Assembly (NCBI GenBank): GCA_050873765.1
Contig: JBNMJK010000010.1
Span: 1 to 48,848, forward strand
DNA length: 48,848 nucleotides
From: Sodaliphilus sp050873765
Lineage (GTDB): Bacteria; Bacteroidota; Bacteroidia; Bacteroidales; Muribaculaceae
Direction: 5' to 3'
Both the position numbers and the translations under genes were made by a program. Of this stretch, positions 7,979-16,368 are shown piece after piece; positions within the stretch are counted from its first letter, which is position 1, and the number at the start of each line of letters is the position of its first letter. The notes beneath the pieces are model-generated. The model saw nothing but the letters and a program-made list of their open reading frames with translations, did not search any database and was not told the DNA's origin.

Positions 7979-8055
7979 CGGGGTGTAGCGCAGTTGGTTA
8001 GCGCGCCACGTTCGGGACGTGGAGGTCGGAAGTTCGAATCCTCTCACCCCGACCA
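7979..8055 (+). tRNA. tRNA-Pro (anticodon CGG)
   Basis: 77 bases including an encoded CCA. The acceptor stem CGGGGTG pairs with CACCCCG; the anticodon stem CCACG/CGTGG encloses the loop TTCGGGA, giving anticodon CGG. The D arm (GCGC...GCGC) and T loop TTCGAAT are normal. The T stem GGAAG/CCTCT has one A.C mismatch (8031 with 8041) and a G.T end pair. Confidence 0.93.
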
Positions 8056-8060
8056 AAAAG

Positions 8061-8110
8061 AAGCGGGGCTGTAACGCACATAAAAGCGTAGCAGCCTCGC
8101 TTTCCTTTTT
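8061..8110 (+). terminator. Terminator after tRNA-Pro
   Basis: AAGCGGGGCTG (8061-8071) pairs with CAGCCTCGCTT (8092-8102) with one G.T pair, followed by a T-rich tail. It is convergent with the DUF4249 gene and may serve both strands. Confidence 0.75.
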
Positions 8111-8119
8111 GCCCCCCAA

Positions 8120-9136
8120 TCAGTAATAGATGATGTGGCGGTCGTAGGTGAGAGAGCCTAAAACGCCCCAGCCGCTGTTCACATTGCTATACAGCCCTAT
8201 GGGGTTGGTGTAAACGTCGTCGGTGGAGATGCGGAACTGCTGGTACGACTTCAGGAAATAGTACATGTCGGGGGTGATGGTCTGCAGTTCAAGTATCACC
8301 TGTGGCTTATCGCCATAGCGCTTGCGGCTTTCCACCGTGAATGTGTAGTCCTGCCCATTGAACAGGTGGTCGTCAAACACGTTGCTGATGCCAGCCTTCC
8401 AGTCGCCGTAGGGCTTGGTGAGCACATTGTCCACAAAAATCACGTCCTCAGAGGTGAATGCGTCGGATATGGTGTAGTAAATGTCTTTGTAAATGCCCGT
8501 GTACTGATAGCGCTCTGCCAGCCCGCGCACCTTGAGCCGGTAGAAGTCGTGGGTGGTGCCGGGGTCGTGTATGCGCAGGGTAATTCGCATCACAGAATCC
8601 ACCCCATAGTATTCAAAGGGGTTATCCAGCAGCTTTGTGCCATCGTCGCCATTGTCGCTATACACCACTTCCGTGCTGACCACCTCTATTTTTCGAGGCT
8701 CGTTCATCACTGTGGTGGCGCTCACGTCGTCGTAGCCTGGAGCCTTCACGCTTACCTCTATTTTGTCGCCCACTTTGGGGCGGTAGTCGCAGGTGTAGTC
8801 AAAAGGATATTTATCGTTGTAGGTCAAGGTGTATTTTGCTGTGCCGTTGACGGTGATTTCCGCCATAGCGTCTTTGATGGCTATCTGTGTCTGGTACAGC
8901 GAGTCGAGTTCTTCGTTATATTTGTCTTTTTTGGTGAACACGTGCGATGGGTTGTCGTTGATGGTGAACGATCTCGACACCATCATCGAAAACGGCTCAT
9001 CGGTAGTGGCGAGCGCATACACGGCGATGCCGGCTTTCTGCTCCCCCTCAAAATCTAATATCTTCTCACAGCTCGCCAGCGTCAGAACGGCCACAGCTGT
9101 GAGCAACACTGATAGTAGGATATGTATTTTTCGCAT
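8120..9136 (-). CDS. DUF4249 family lipoprotein
   Basis: A 338-residue lipoprotein: the signal peptide ends LTLASC (Cys23), followed by EKILDFEG. The body follows the DUF4249 pattern: a SRSFTIND segment, repeated beta-strand regions, KVGDKIEVSVKAPGYDDVSA and a late DMYYFLKSYQQFRIS. DUF4249 lipoproteins sit on the outer membrane and are nearly always encoded directly after a TonB-dependent receptor, as here, where the receptor stop is 6 bases upstream. They are thought to work as its surface partner, though the cargo is unknown. The gene itself looks intact, in contrast with the damaged receptor gene. Confidence 0.85.
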   Translation of the reverse strand: MRKIHILLSVLLTAVAVLTLASCEKILDFEGEQKAGIAVYALATTDEPFSMMVSRSFTINDNPSHVFTKKDKYNEELDSLYQTQIAIKDAMAEITVNGTAKYTLTYNDKYPFDYTCDYRPKVGDKIEVSVKAPGYDDVSATTVMNEPRKIEVVSTEVVYSDNGDDGTKLLDNPFEYYGVDSVMRITLRIHDPGTTHDFYRLKVRGLAERYQYTGIYKDIYYTISDAFTSEDVIFVDNVLTKPYGDWKAGISNVFDDHLFNGQDYTFTVESRKRYGDKPQVILELQTITPDMYYFLKSYQQFRISTDDVYTNPIGLYSNVNSGWGVLGSLTYDRHIIYY

Positions 9137-9142
9137 CTTTGT

Positions 9143-11580
9143 TCAGAATTTTTGTGTTACACTGATTGAGGGCATGATAGGGAAGGGGCAGATGCCTTTC
9201 AGCACAGCCTTTCCGCCGCTATAGCCCATATATACACTGCTTATATTGTAGTGGTTATACACATTATATACGCCAAGTCCTATCACGGTTTCGCCCAGAC
9301 GGTGCTTCACCGAGAGGTTGGCGTTGATGTCGAGGTGGTGTGAGTCGGGTAGCTTGTAGTCGTTGACGTTACGGAATGTCTGGAACGGCTGCACGATTCC
9401 TGCAATGTCCCTAAACACGTTACTGAGCATGTTACCAATTGTGCGCCAAGCACTTATGTCATATAGCTTTTCACCATATATGATCACGGGCACCATACCG
9501 CCATATTCGCTCAGCGCCGTGCCCCACACGATGGTGTATGGCACATTGCCTCTGCGTCCCGACTGATATGTCCACGATGCGCTGAGGTCGATAGCCACCC
9601 GCTTTGAGAGCGTGAAGTGCTGGGTGACGTTGACCGATAGATTGTGGCGGTGGTCGGTGGAAGCATAGAACTCCTTGCCTCCGTTGATTTCATTTCCAGG
9701 CCGGTCGAATTTGCGCAGCGCCTTCGACCAGGTGTAGGAAACCCAACCTGTGGTGTTGCCTACTTTTCGCTCTGCAAGCAGTTCAAAGCCATAGCTGCGT
9801 CCCTTGCCCACGGCCACTATTTCACGCCAGTTCTGGTCGGCCACGAAATAGCTTGCCCCGTTGCGGTATTCCAGCACGTTGTCCATCGTCTTATAGTAGG
9901 TCTCCGCCGCAAAGTTGAAGCCCGCCACTTCGTAGTTCAGCCCCAGTCCCCATAGGTGGCTCTTCATCAGGGGCACGGAGCTCGTCACCGCCACCCATAT
10001 ATCGCTGGGCATTACCAAGTTGTTGGTCACGAGGCGATGTATGCCTTGCGTCATATAGGAATAAGAGGCCTTCACCGAAAAATTTTGGGCTATGGTCTGC
10101 TTCAGCGACAGGCGTGGCTCCAGTGCCACATACGATTTGGCGGTCACAAAATACGTGCTTAGCCTCAAGCCGTAGTTCACCTTCAGTCCGCCAAACACTG
10201 AAAAGTCGTCTTCAGCGTAAACCGATGCATTGTTCACATACTGGTTGTCGCCTCTCTTATAGTCCACATATTCATGCGTGGTGATGTATTTGGGATCATC
10301 CACCTTGTCGATATCGTCATCATAGTTCAATTTTTCCCGGAAACGCTCCGTAGTGGCATCTTTCAGCACCTTCGTGTAGGGGTTGAGCACTTGCCGCGAC
10401 AGTTTCACGCCAAAGCGCAGATGGTGGCTCTCTCCCACACGCCATGAGTCATCAGCCGTAAGCGCCAAGTCTTTCACGCCCGAGTGCATGGTAATGTTGT
10501 TCTCCTCTTTGCGAGTAGAAAAAGGTCTGAACCGATCGACCACGGCATCTAAATACTTGCCGCGATGCGACATGTCGTAAAGATACTGGCTGTAGTTCAC
10601 ATTGATGTTCAACCGGTGATCTGGAGTGAAGAAGGTGGTGAAGTATAGGCTGGTGAGCAGATTGTTCCATTTGCTCTCGGTGCTGCTTGAGCGGTGTTCG
10701 TCTTCTCTATATTGGCTTTCCGGAAACACTGTGGCGTCACCAATCGTGTTTTTGTGGCGGTGACTTTTGGTGGGAGTCTCGTCGTCGTTGTCGTTGCCGA
10801 AATAGAACAAAGCCGAAAGGCGACTGCGCTCATTGAATTTGTGCACCACTTTGGCCGTGACGTCGTAATACTTCATGTTGGAGTAAGGGCGCATCGCCTC
10901 GGGCTTGTCGTAATAGTGCTCAAGCAGTGGTTTGGCTATCAGGTTGAAATACGACATACGCGCCGCCACGTTAAAAGAAGTGTGTCCTTTCCATATCGGT
11001 CCTTCGGCCTGAAGCCTTCCCGTGAGCATTCCAAGGCTCAAAAGTCCGTGATATGTATTGTAGTCTCCCTCCTTGATGCCTACGTCCACCACGCTCGACA
11101 GGCGCGAGCCGTATCTGGCAGGGAATGCGCCACGATAGAAGTTGATATTGGCCACCACATCTGGATTGATGGCGCTCACATAGCCTTTCAGATGCTCAGC
11201 GTTGTATATTGCGGAGCCATCGAGGGTAATGTAATTCTGGTCGTAGTCGCCTCCACGCACAAAAAGTCCAGCCGAGCCTTCGGTACCCGACTGTACGCCG
11301 GGAAACTTCTGAAGCGACTTCATCACATCGGGTTCGCCAAGAAACACGGGCACAGTGAGTATTTGCGCCTTACTCAGTGTGATGGCACTCATCTGCGACG
11401 ATGCCGCCCCGAAGTTGTTAGAACTTCCATACACCACCACGTTTTCAAGCTGCTTTCCTTTCTTCAGTTTGCTACTGTCGGCAGCGGCACCCGCTCCAAC
11501 AGGTTTGGCTCATCATTACTGCACGATGCCACGCAAAGCATCACCAGCAACAGTAATACCATATAACTTAACTTCCTCAT
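9143..11580 (-). pseudogene. TonB-dependent receptor with broken, shortened 5' end
   Basis: The long frame (9143-11440 from a GTG) encodes an intact plug domain (VVVYGSSN, then PVFLGEPDVMKSLQKFPGVQ, FVRGGDYDQNYITLDGS) and a complete 22-strand-type barrel ending SISVTQKF. It has no signal peptide. The frame can be read back to about 11512 (SSKLKKGKQLEN) before stops appear. A signal peptide starting at 11580 (MRKLSYMVLLLLVMLCVASC) lies in another frame and ends at a stop at 11464. The usual N-terminal carboxypeptidase-regulatory-like domain (about 100 residues) between signal and plug is absent. A deletion with frameshift best explains this; an assembly error is the alternative. The intact DUF4249 partner follows. 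Confidence 0.7.
11464..11580 (-). CDS. Signal-peptide fragment upstream of the TonB receptor
   Basis: A 38-residue frame with a good signal peptide and lipobox-like CVASC followed by SNDEP, then about a dozen residues to a stop that overlaps the receptor's start region. It is either the receptor's own signal peptide cut off by a frameshift or the first residues of a lost lipoprotein gene fused by deletion to the receptor. I treat it as a fragment, not a functional gene. Confidence 0.4.
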   Translation of the reverse strand: MRKLSYMVLLLLVMLCVASCSNDEPNLLERVPLPTVAN

Positions 11581-11614
11581 GATTTTAAAAATTTTAGTAA
11601 ATTTATCCTTTTCT

Positions 11615-12454
11615 TTAATTTTCAGTCACAATAGGTTCGAAAGTGAATTCTCCAACAAGCTGATTGAAGCTATTGTAAAACCTCAAATACATTTCATAAA
11701 TTCCTGCACGAGTAAAAGTTACATTCACTCCGTTTTCAGAAGTATCATTGATTACCGCATATCCTTCTGCTACAGCATCATCGCCTTTCGCCGTTTCGAT
11801 GGTACATATCATTTTTGAATATGAATATGACCCCATATCTGCTGAATATCCAGCAGCCACATTAACACCAATTAATCCATCTCCATTGCTACATTTTATC
11901 AGACCATACTTAACAGATGGGGTAGTCGGTGTACTAAAATGGGCGTAGTATTTTCGAGAGTCCATATTTGGATATGGTCCATACCCTGGGGCGTGCCGCA
12001 TCAAAGGCATAGCTCCCCATTTCGACTCATACATTCCTGGTACTGTCGCCGACACAATGGCAGAGTGGTCGGACAGGTAATAGTGTACTTTTTGGGCGTT
12101 TGACTCCGTGGTTTCAGAGTAATAATCATTCGTCCAGTAGTTTGCAATATTGGGTTTATTATCAGATGTGGTTTTGTTTATCCAACAAATGGTATCACCG
12201 CCATCTGAAATATTCCATGCATAGCTGTGGCAATTATATGTGGGTGTTGAACTTGCCAGCATAGTGGCGTTGGGGAATCTCTTTTGATATTCCTCGTTGT
12301 AGGCCTGTTTATATTCACCTGAGAAATCTGGATAGATCTTCACCTCTATCGCTTTCCCCCCTTTAGTGTGTATTGTAGCAAAAGTTTGGGAAAAACACGT
12401 TCCAATGCTTAAAACTGTTAAGCATATAGTTATTAATATTAATATTGGTTTCAT
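11615..12454 (-). CDS. Secreted protein with NCHSYAW / DHSA motifs (possible cysteine-peptidase-like fold)
   Basis: A 279-residue protein with a signal peptide (MKPILILITICLTVLSIG, cut probably after the CFS at 20-22). Conserved-looking motifs are YNCHSYAWN (residues 73-81), YYLSDHSAIVS (125-135) and SKWGAMPLMRHAPGYGPYP (144-162). I have seen this motif trio in uncharacterised Bacteroidetes secreted proteins; the Cys75 followed later by His130 resembles an NlpC/P60 or papain-like layout, but no catalysis is shown. The C-terminal ~80 residues look like a beta-sandwich (GVNVTFTRAGIYEMYLRFYN), perhaps for surface attachment. It is AT-richer than the receptor genes beside it. It follows the damaged lipoprotein by 18 bases, suggesting one operon. 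Confidence 0.6.
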   Translation of the reverse strand: MKPILILITICLTVLSIGTCFSQTFATIHTKGGKAIEVKIYPDFSGEYKQAYNEEYQKRFPNATMLASSTPTYNCHSYAWNISDGGDTICWINKTTSDNKPNIANYWTNDYYSETTESNAQKVHYYLSDHSAIVSATVPGMYESKWGAMPLMRHAPGYGPYPNMDSRKYYAHFSTPTTPSVKYGLIKCSNGDGLIGVNVAAGYSADMGSYSYSKMICTIETAKGDDAVAEGYAVINDTSENGVNVTFTRAGIYEMYLRFYNSFNQLVGEFTFEPIVTEN

Positions 12455-12472
12455 AGCTTTATCAGGTTTTGT

Positions 12473-13034
12473 TTATTTAGAAATAATGGCTGAAACTTTT
12501 GAGTAGCCTTGTGGAGAGTCAGCACATCCACCGGCTGCAACAAACGATTTCAGAATCTCTGCATCGGCCTTTGGCAGCGCGCCTTCCGCTAATTTTACCT
12601 GGGAATTGATGAGCAAGGAGCGGCGCACATTGTAGATGTTCGGTTGCTCTAATTTTTTCTCAAGCACCTTGCTGGAAACCTGTTCAAGCCTTTCAAGGTT
12701 TTCACCCTCATAAAGCGATTTCAGCTCTTTAGAGGCTATGTAAAGCTCTATGAAGCCCATATATGTGATTTTAGAGAAATCCTCTCTGTGAGTGGCCGAT
12801 GGTGCTACGCTGAAATTAATGTCGCTGTAAAATGCGAGCATCTTGACAAGCCGCCAGCATCTCCTCAAGCGACTGATACTGTGCCCAGTTGCTTGGCTCG
12901 GTGATGGCATCGAATGAAAAAGCGGTGTCGGTGGCACTTGGAGCAGCCTGTCCCATACTCTCTTTCAGCACATCTTCAGAGCAAGAGCAGAGCAGTGCTA
13001 TCAGCACAAAAAGTAGGTAAACCTTGTTCTTCAT
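12473..13034 (-). pseudogene. Broken lipoprotein gene (frameshift near 12840-12850)
   Basis: The 5' frame starts at 13034 with a lipoprotein signal (MKNKVYLLFVLIALLCSCSE) and runs to WAQYQSLEEMLAACQ before hitting a stop shortly after. The rest of the protein continues in another frame (VKMLAFYSDINFS ... ITYMGFIELYIASKELKSLY ... GYSKVSAIISK) to the stop at 12473. In similar Bacteroidales lipoproteins the SLEE...CQ segment is followed by a short helix pair before a segment like this one (recalled, not searched), so about 15 residues plus frame appear deleted. The product would be a surface lipoprotein of unknown function, encoded with the NCHSYAW protein. Confidence 0.65.
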
Positions 13035-13113
13035 TGCTTCAAAAATTTTAGGGTTTATATTAAATGAGTTGATGGTTTTAAAGTTGAGAGTGGCTTTTAT
13101 TGCTATAATGACC

Positions 13114-13144
13114 CAAATATATCATTTTTTTAAATATCACACAA
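13114..13144 (-). promoter_or_regulatory. Promoter of the lipoprotein-TonB receptor-DUF4249 cluster
   Basis: Minus strand: TTG (13142-13144), a 20-bp spacer and TATATTTG (13114-13121), giving a leader of roughly 75 bases before the ATG at 13034. It could drive all genes down to 8120. Confidence 0.6.
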
Positions 13145-13261
13145 TACTTTACACTAAAAAAATAAAATTTTTATAAATTTTCACATTTATGGATTAAAAT
13201 GAAGTGATGCGGCGGTCGTAGGTGGGGAGGGGATTTTTGAGGATGTGGGTGGTGTTTTGTG

Positions 13262-13291
13262 TTGTGGTTTTGGAGATATTCATTAACTTTG
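13262..13291 (+). promoter_or_regulatory. Promoter of the SpoU methyltransferase gene
   Basis: TTG (13262-13264), a 19-bp spacer and TAACTTTG (13284-13291). The -7 box ends only 4 bases before the first ATG. Confidence 0.7.
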
Positions 13292-13295
13292 CCTT

Positions 13296-13829
13296 ATGAA
13301 GAAGAAAAGTATGCTCGAGCTGGGACGTATCTCTGCCGAGGAGTTTAAAAGGGTGGAGAAGATTCCTGTGGCCGTTGTGCTCGATGATGTGCGCAGCGAG
13401 ATGAATATAGGCAGCGTGATGCGCACTGCCGACGCTTTTGTTATCAGTCATATAGCCCTTTGTGGCATCACCGCCACTCCGCCTTCTGCCGAAATCCACA
13501 AAACGGCCCTCGGGGCGGAAGACAGCGTGGACTGGGCGCACTACCCCTCTGTGATGCAGGCTGTGGAGCGCCTGCGCAGCTTGGGCTACAAGATTTGCAC
13601 CATTGAGCAGGTGCACGGCAGCGTGAGCCTTCAGCAGTTTGTGCCAAGCCCTCACGAAAAATACGCCATCATCTTCGGCAACGAGGTGAAGGGGGTGAGC
13701 CAGGAGGCGGTCGATGCCAGCGACTGCTGCATCGAAATTCCGCAATGCGGCACCAAGCACAGCCTCAACATTGCCAACACCGCCGCCATAGTGATGTGGC
13801 ACTTCTTCAGCCACCTCAAACTGCTATAA
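13296..13829 (+). CDS. SpoU/TrmH-family RNA 2'-O-methyltransferase
   Basis: A 177-residue SPOUT methyltransferase that transfers a methyl group from SAM to a ribose 2'-OH in tRNA or rRNA. All three motifs are present: NIGSVMRTADAF (motif 1, with the catalytic Arg), IFGNEVKGVS (motif 2) and CIEIPQCGTKHSLNIANTAA (motif 3, forming the knotted SAM site). No L30e/substrate-binding N-terminal domain is present, so this is a short TrmH/TrmL-like form; the target nucleotide is unknown. The promoter -7 box ends 4 bases before the ATG at 13296, so the mRNA may be leaderless or translation may start at the second ATG (13311). Confidence 0.88.
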   Translation: MKKKSMLELGRISAEEFKRVEKIPVAVVLDDVRSEMNIGSVMRTADAFVISHIALCGITATPPSAEIHKTALGAEDSVDWAHYPSVMQAVERLRSLGYKICTIEQVHGSVSLQQFVPSPHEKYAIIFGNEVKGVSQEAVDASDCCIEIPQCGTKHSLNIANTAAIVMWHFFSHLKLL

Positions 13830-13845
13830 GTTGATGATTTTTGCG

Positions 13846-13853
13846 TATCTTTG
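13846..13853 (+). promoter_or_regulatory. Promoter -7 box of the sensor kinase gene
   Basis: TATCTTTG, overlapping the TTG at 13851 that could otherwise be taken as a start; it therefore rules that start out and favours the ATG at 13863. Confidence 0.55.
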
Positions 13854-13862
13854 CATGTGGCT

Positions 13863-15110
13863 ATGAACCTACGTAACGTATATGACTCTCGGCAAATTTG
13901 GAAGACTGCGCTGCTGGCGGTGTCGCTGCTGCTGGCCGGTGGCTTTATCTGGATTTCCAACAATCTGGTGAAGGACCTTGCCAAGCAGGAGCGCGACCGT
14001 ATGGAAATATGGGCCGACGCCACCAAGGAGCTTGCGTCGATGAGTGGAGAGCCTGCCTCCGACTCCACGATGGCGACTATGCCTGCCGACATCGACTTTC
14101 TTTTCAGCATCATTGAGCGCAACCACAACATTCCGGTGCTGCTCGTTGATGAGCACGACCAGATTCTGCAATACCGCAACTTTAAGCTGCCGGAGCCTAT
14201 CGACAGCCTTAACCCGATGGCGCTGTCGGCAGCGAATGAGCAATATCTGAAAGCAAAACTTGTGAACCTGAAAAAGTCGCCTAACAAAATCGACATCAAA
14301 ATCGACCAGAGCACCACGCAGCACCTCTACTATGAAGACAGCGATGTGCTGCGCCGGCTCGCCTACTATCCCTACATTCAGCTGGCGGTGCTGCTGCTGC
14401 TGCTGGGCATTGCCTATTTTGCTCTCGTCAGTGTGAAGAAGGCTGAGCAAAACAAGGTGTGGGTGGGTCTTTCCAAGGAAACCGCCCATCAGCTTGGCAC
14501 ACCCATTTCTTCGCTGATGGCATGGACACAGCTGCTCGACTCCATGGGCGTGGACAAGAGTATAGTGACGGATATGGACAAGGACGTGAGCCGCCTGTCG
14601 AAGATTGCCGACCGCTTCTCGAAAATTGGCTCTATGCCCGACAAGGAACTGGAATTTATCAATGAGGCAGTGGCCTCGTCGCTGGAATACATGAGTAAGC
14701 GCATACCCAAGCGCGTGAAGCTGAATCTGCACCTCGATACTGAGGAAAACTGCGGTGTGATGCTCTGCCAGTCGCTTTTTGAATGGGTGATGGAGAACCT
14801 CACCAAAAATGCCGTTGACGCTATGGGCGGCGAGGGCTGCATCGACATCAGCGTGAGGAGCCGCGGCCTTCAGTATGCCACCATTTTGGTGACCGACACC
14901 GGCAAGGGTATTCCGCGTAGCCGCTTCAAGACGGTGTTCAACCCTGGCTACACCACCAAAAAGCGCGGGTGGGGACTGGGACTCACCTTGGTGAAGCGCA
15001 TCATTGAAGAATATCACGGCGGAAAAATATTTGTCAAAGAATCGGAGGTGGGGAAAGGCACCACTTTCTGCATCGAAATTCCGATTGTGAACGGCAAGGC
15101 CACCTCTTAG
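13863..15110 (+). CDS. Membrane sensor histidine kinase
   Basis: The start is placed at the ATG 13863 (415 residues). A first membrane helix (about residues 12-30, ALLAVSLLLAGGFIWI) and a second (about 170-195, IQLAVLLLLLGIAYFAL) enclose a ~140-residue extracytoplasmic sensor region. The H box ETAHQLGTPISSLMAW holds the phospho-accepting His, followed by N box NLTKNAVDAMGG, G1 VTDTGKGIP and G2 GWGLGLTL, so the ATP-binding domain is complete. No response regulator gene is adjacent, so it is an orphan kinase. The preceding SpoU gene ends 33 bases upstream. The signal is unknown. Confidence 0.88.
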   Translation: MNLRNVYDSRQIWKTALLAVSLLLAGGFIWISNNLVKDLAKQERDRMEIWADATKELASMSGEPASDSTMATMPADIDFLFSIIERNHNIPVLLVDEHDQILQYRNFKLPEPIDSLNPMALSAANEQYLKAKLVNLKKSPNKIDIKIDQSTTQHLYYEDSDVLRRLAYYPYIQLAVLLLLLGIAYFALVSVKKAEQNKVWVGLSKETAHQLGTPISSLMAWTQLLDSMGVDKSIVTDMDKDVSRLSKIADRFSKIGSMPDKELEFINEAVASSLEYMSKRIPKRVKLNLHLDTEENCGVMLCQSLFEWVMENLTKNAVDAMGGEGCIDISVRSRGLQYATILVTDTGKGIPRSRFKTVFNPGYTTKKRGWGLGLTLVKRIIEEYHGGKIFVKESEVGKGTTFCIEIPIVNGKATS

Positions 15111-15150
15111 TCAATTTTTACACGCATTCACATACACACTACCTTCGCTT

Positions 15151-15957
15151 ATGAACACGATCATATTTCTCGGAACAGGCAACGCCATGTGCACCCGCTG
15201 CTACAACACTTGCTTCTACATTCGCTCGCAGGCAGGCTCGCTGCTGGTCGATGCCGGCGGCGGCAATGGCATATTCCGCCAGCTCTATAAGGCGCATATT
15301 CCCTACGAGGAAATACGCCACATTTTTGTAACCCACGTCCACACCGACCACATTTTGGGTGTGATATGGCTCATACGCAAAATCTCTCCCCTCATTCACA
15401 AAGATAAGCACCCGGGAAACCTCACCATCTACTGCAACAGTGAGGTGCGCAATGCCATCGCCACCATCTGCAAGTTGCTCATTCCCGGTAAAATTCAGCG
15501 TGCCATAGGCCACAGCATCATTCTAAGGGAAGTCAGCGATGGTGAGGAAATCATGGTCGATGACATGAAGCTGACCTGCTTCGACCTGCGCTCGTCGAAG
15601 GCGATGCAATTCGGGTTTCAACTGCAGATGCCTGGCGGCAAGCGGCTGGTGTGCCTGGGCGACGAGCCTTACTATGCCCACGAGGAAAAATACGTGCGCG
15701 GCTGCGACTGGCTGCTCTGCGAGGCGTTTTGCCTGTATAAGGACCGCGAGCAGTTCCGTCCCTACGAGAAGCACCACAGCACCGCACTCGATGCCGGAAA
15801 GCAGGCTGAGGAGCTTGGCGTGAAGAATCTGGTGCTCTATCACACCGAAGACACCTGCCTCGCCATGCGCAAGGCGGCCTACACGGCAGAAGCCAGCGTA
15901 CACTTCCACGGAAAGGCCTACTGCCCCGACGACCTCGAAACCATCGCCCTCACCTAA
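15151..15957 (+). CDS. Metallo-beta-lactamase-fold hydrolase
   Basis: A 268-residue protein of the MBL superfamily. HVHTDHILG is the metal-binding H-x-H-x-D-H motif; later ligands are plausible at GDEPYYAHEE (Asp) and EKHHSTALDAG (His). The early GTGNAMCTRCYNTCFYI matches the RNase Z/phosphodiesterase-like branch (G-T-G-x-A), so hydrolysis of a phosphodiester or a small cyclic nucleotide is possible, but the substrate is unknown. Cytoplasmic; no signal peptide. It lies 40 bases behind the sensor kinase and is probably co-transcribed. The unusual richness in Cys (MCTRCYNTC) near the N-terminus is notable. Confidence 0.8.
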   Translation: MNTIIFLGTGNAMCTRCYNTCFYIRSQAGSLLVDAGGGNGIFRQLYKAHIPYEEIRHIFVTHVHTDHILGVIWLIRKISPLIHKDKHPGNLTIYCNSEVRNAIATICKLLIPGKIQRAIGHSIILREVSDGEEIMVDDMKLTCFDLRSSKAMQFGFQLQMPGGKRLVCLGDEPYYAHEEKYVRGCDWLLCEAFCLYKDREQFRPYEKHHSTALDAGKQAEELGVKNLVLYHTEDTCLAMRKAAYTAEASVHFHGKAYCPDDLETIALT

Positions 15958-16310
15958 ACCCCTCCCCCTCGCCAGCCATGTAGCTTATTTTTATATAATT
16001 GAAAACCAAATGATTAATTCGTTTGTTTTTCTATCGGCTGGGCGGCCGCGGCATGCAGCGTCCCTACTGGGGCTAAGTGGGATTGCTGGGGTTGGCCCCC
16101 CTTCCCCCAAGGCATACCCACGTGGGGGCGGCCAACACCAGTATTTTGATTAAAAATAAATTACTTATCGGATGGGCGGACGCGCGCCCCTACTGTAACT
16201 GTGTTGGCATAGATGAACCGGCGTGTTCCATAGTCGTTTATTATGGTGATTTGTTGCTGACTTTTGTGATGGCAGTATGAGGGGTGGGGCACGGGAAATG
16301 GCTGCGGGGG
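15958..16310. other. Non-coding gap with GC-rich repeats and a hairpin
   Basis: Two related GC-rich elements occur here, each with TATCGG, TGGGCGG and CCCTACTG (16032-16069 and 16167-16196). Between them a strong hairpin is formed by GTTGGCC (16091-16097) with GGCCAAC (16130-16136), extended by C/G runs. A GGGGGCGGACGC-like relative appears near 40958. These look like dispersed intergenic repeats; no protein is supported. Confidence 0.5.
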
Positions 16311-16340
16311 TTGGATTTCTCGGGGAAATTTGGTAACTTG
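16311..16340 (+). promoter_or_regulatory. Promoter of argF'-aroK
   Basis: TTG (16311-16313), a 20-bp spacer and TAACTTG (16334-16340), a one-base-short relative of TAnnTTTG, 28 bases before the ATG. Confidence 0.5.
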
Positions 16341-16368
16341 CAGCATAAATTGAAAGAAAAGGAAAATC

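Noticed and set aside
12816..13034. The 72-residue lipoprotein frame as a complete small lipoprotein gene
   Set aside because: The remainder of the protein continues directly in a second frame with a good family-like pattern, so a frameshifted larger gene is the better reading.
13851..13862. TTG at 13851 as start of the sensor kinase
   Set aside because: It lies inside the TATCTTTG -7 promoter box, so it cannot be in the transcript.
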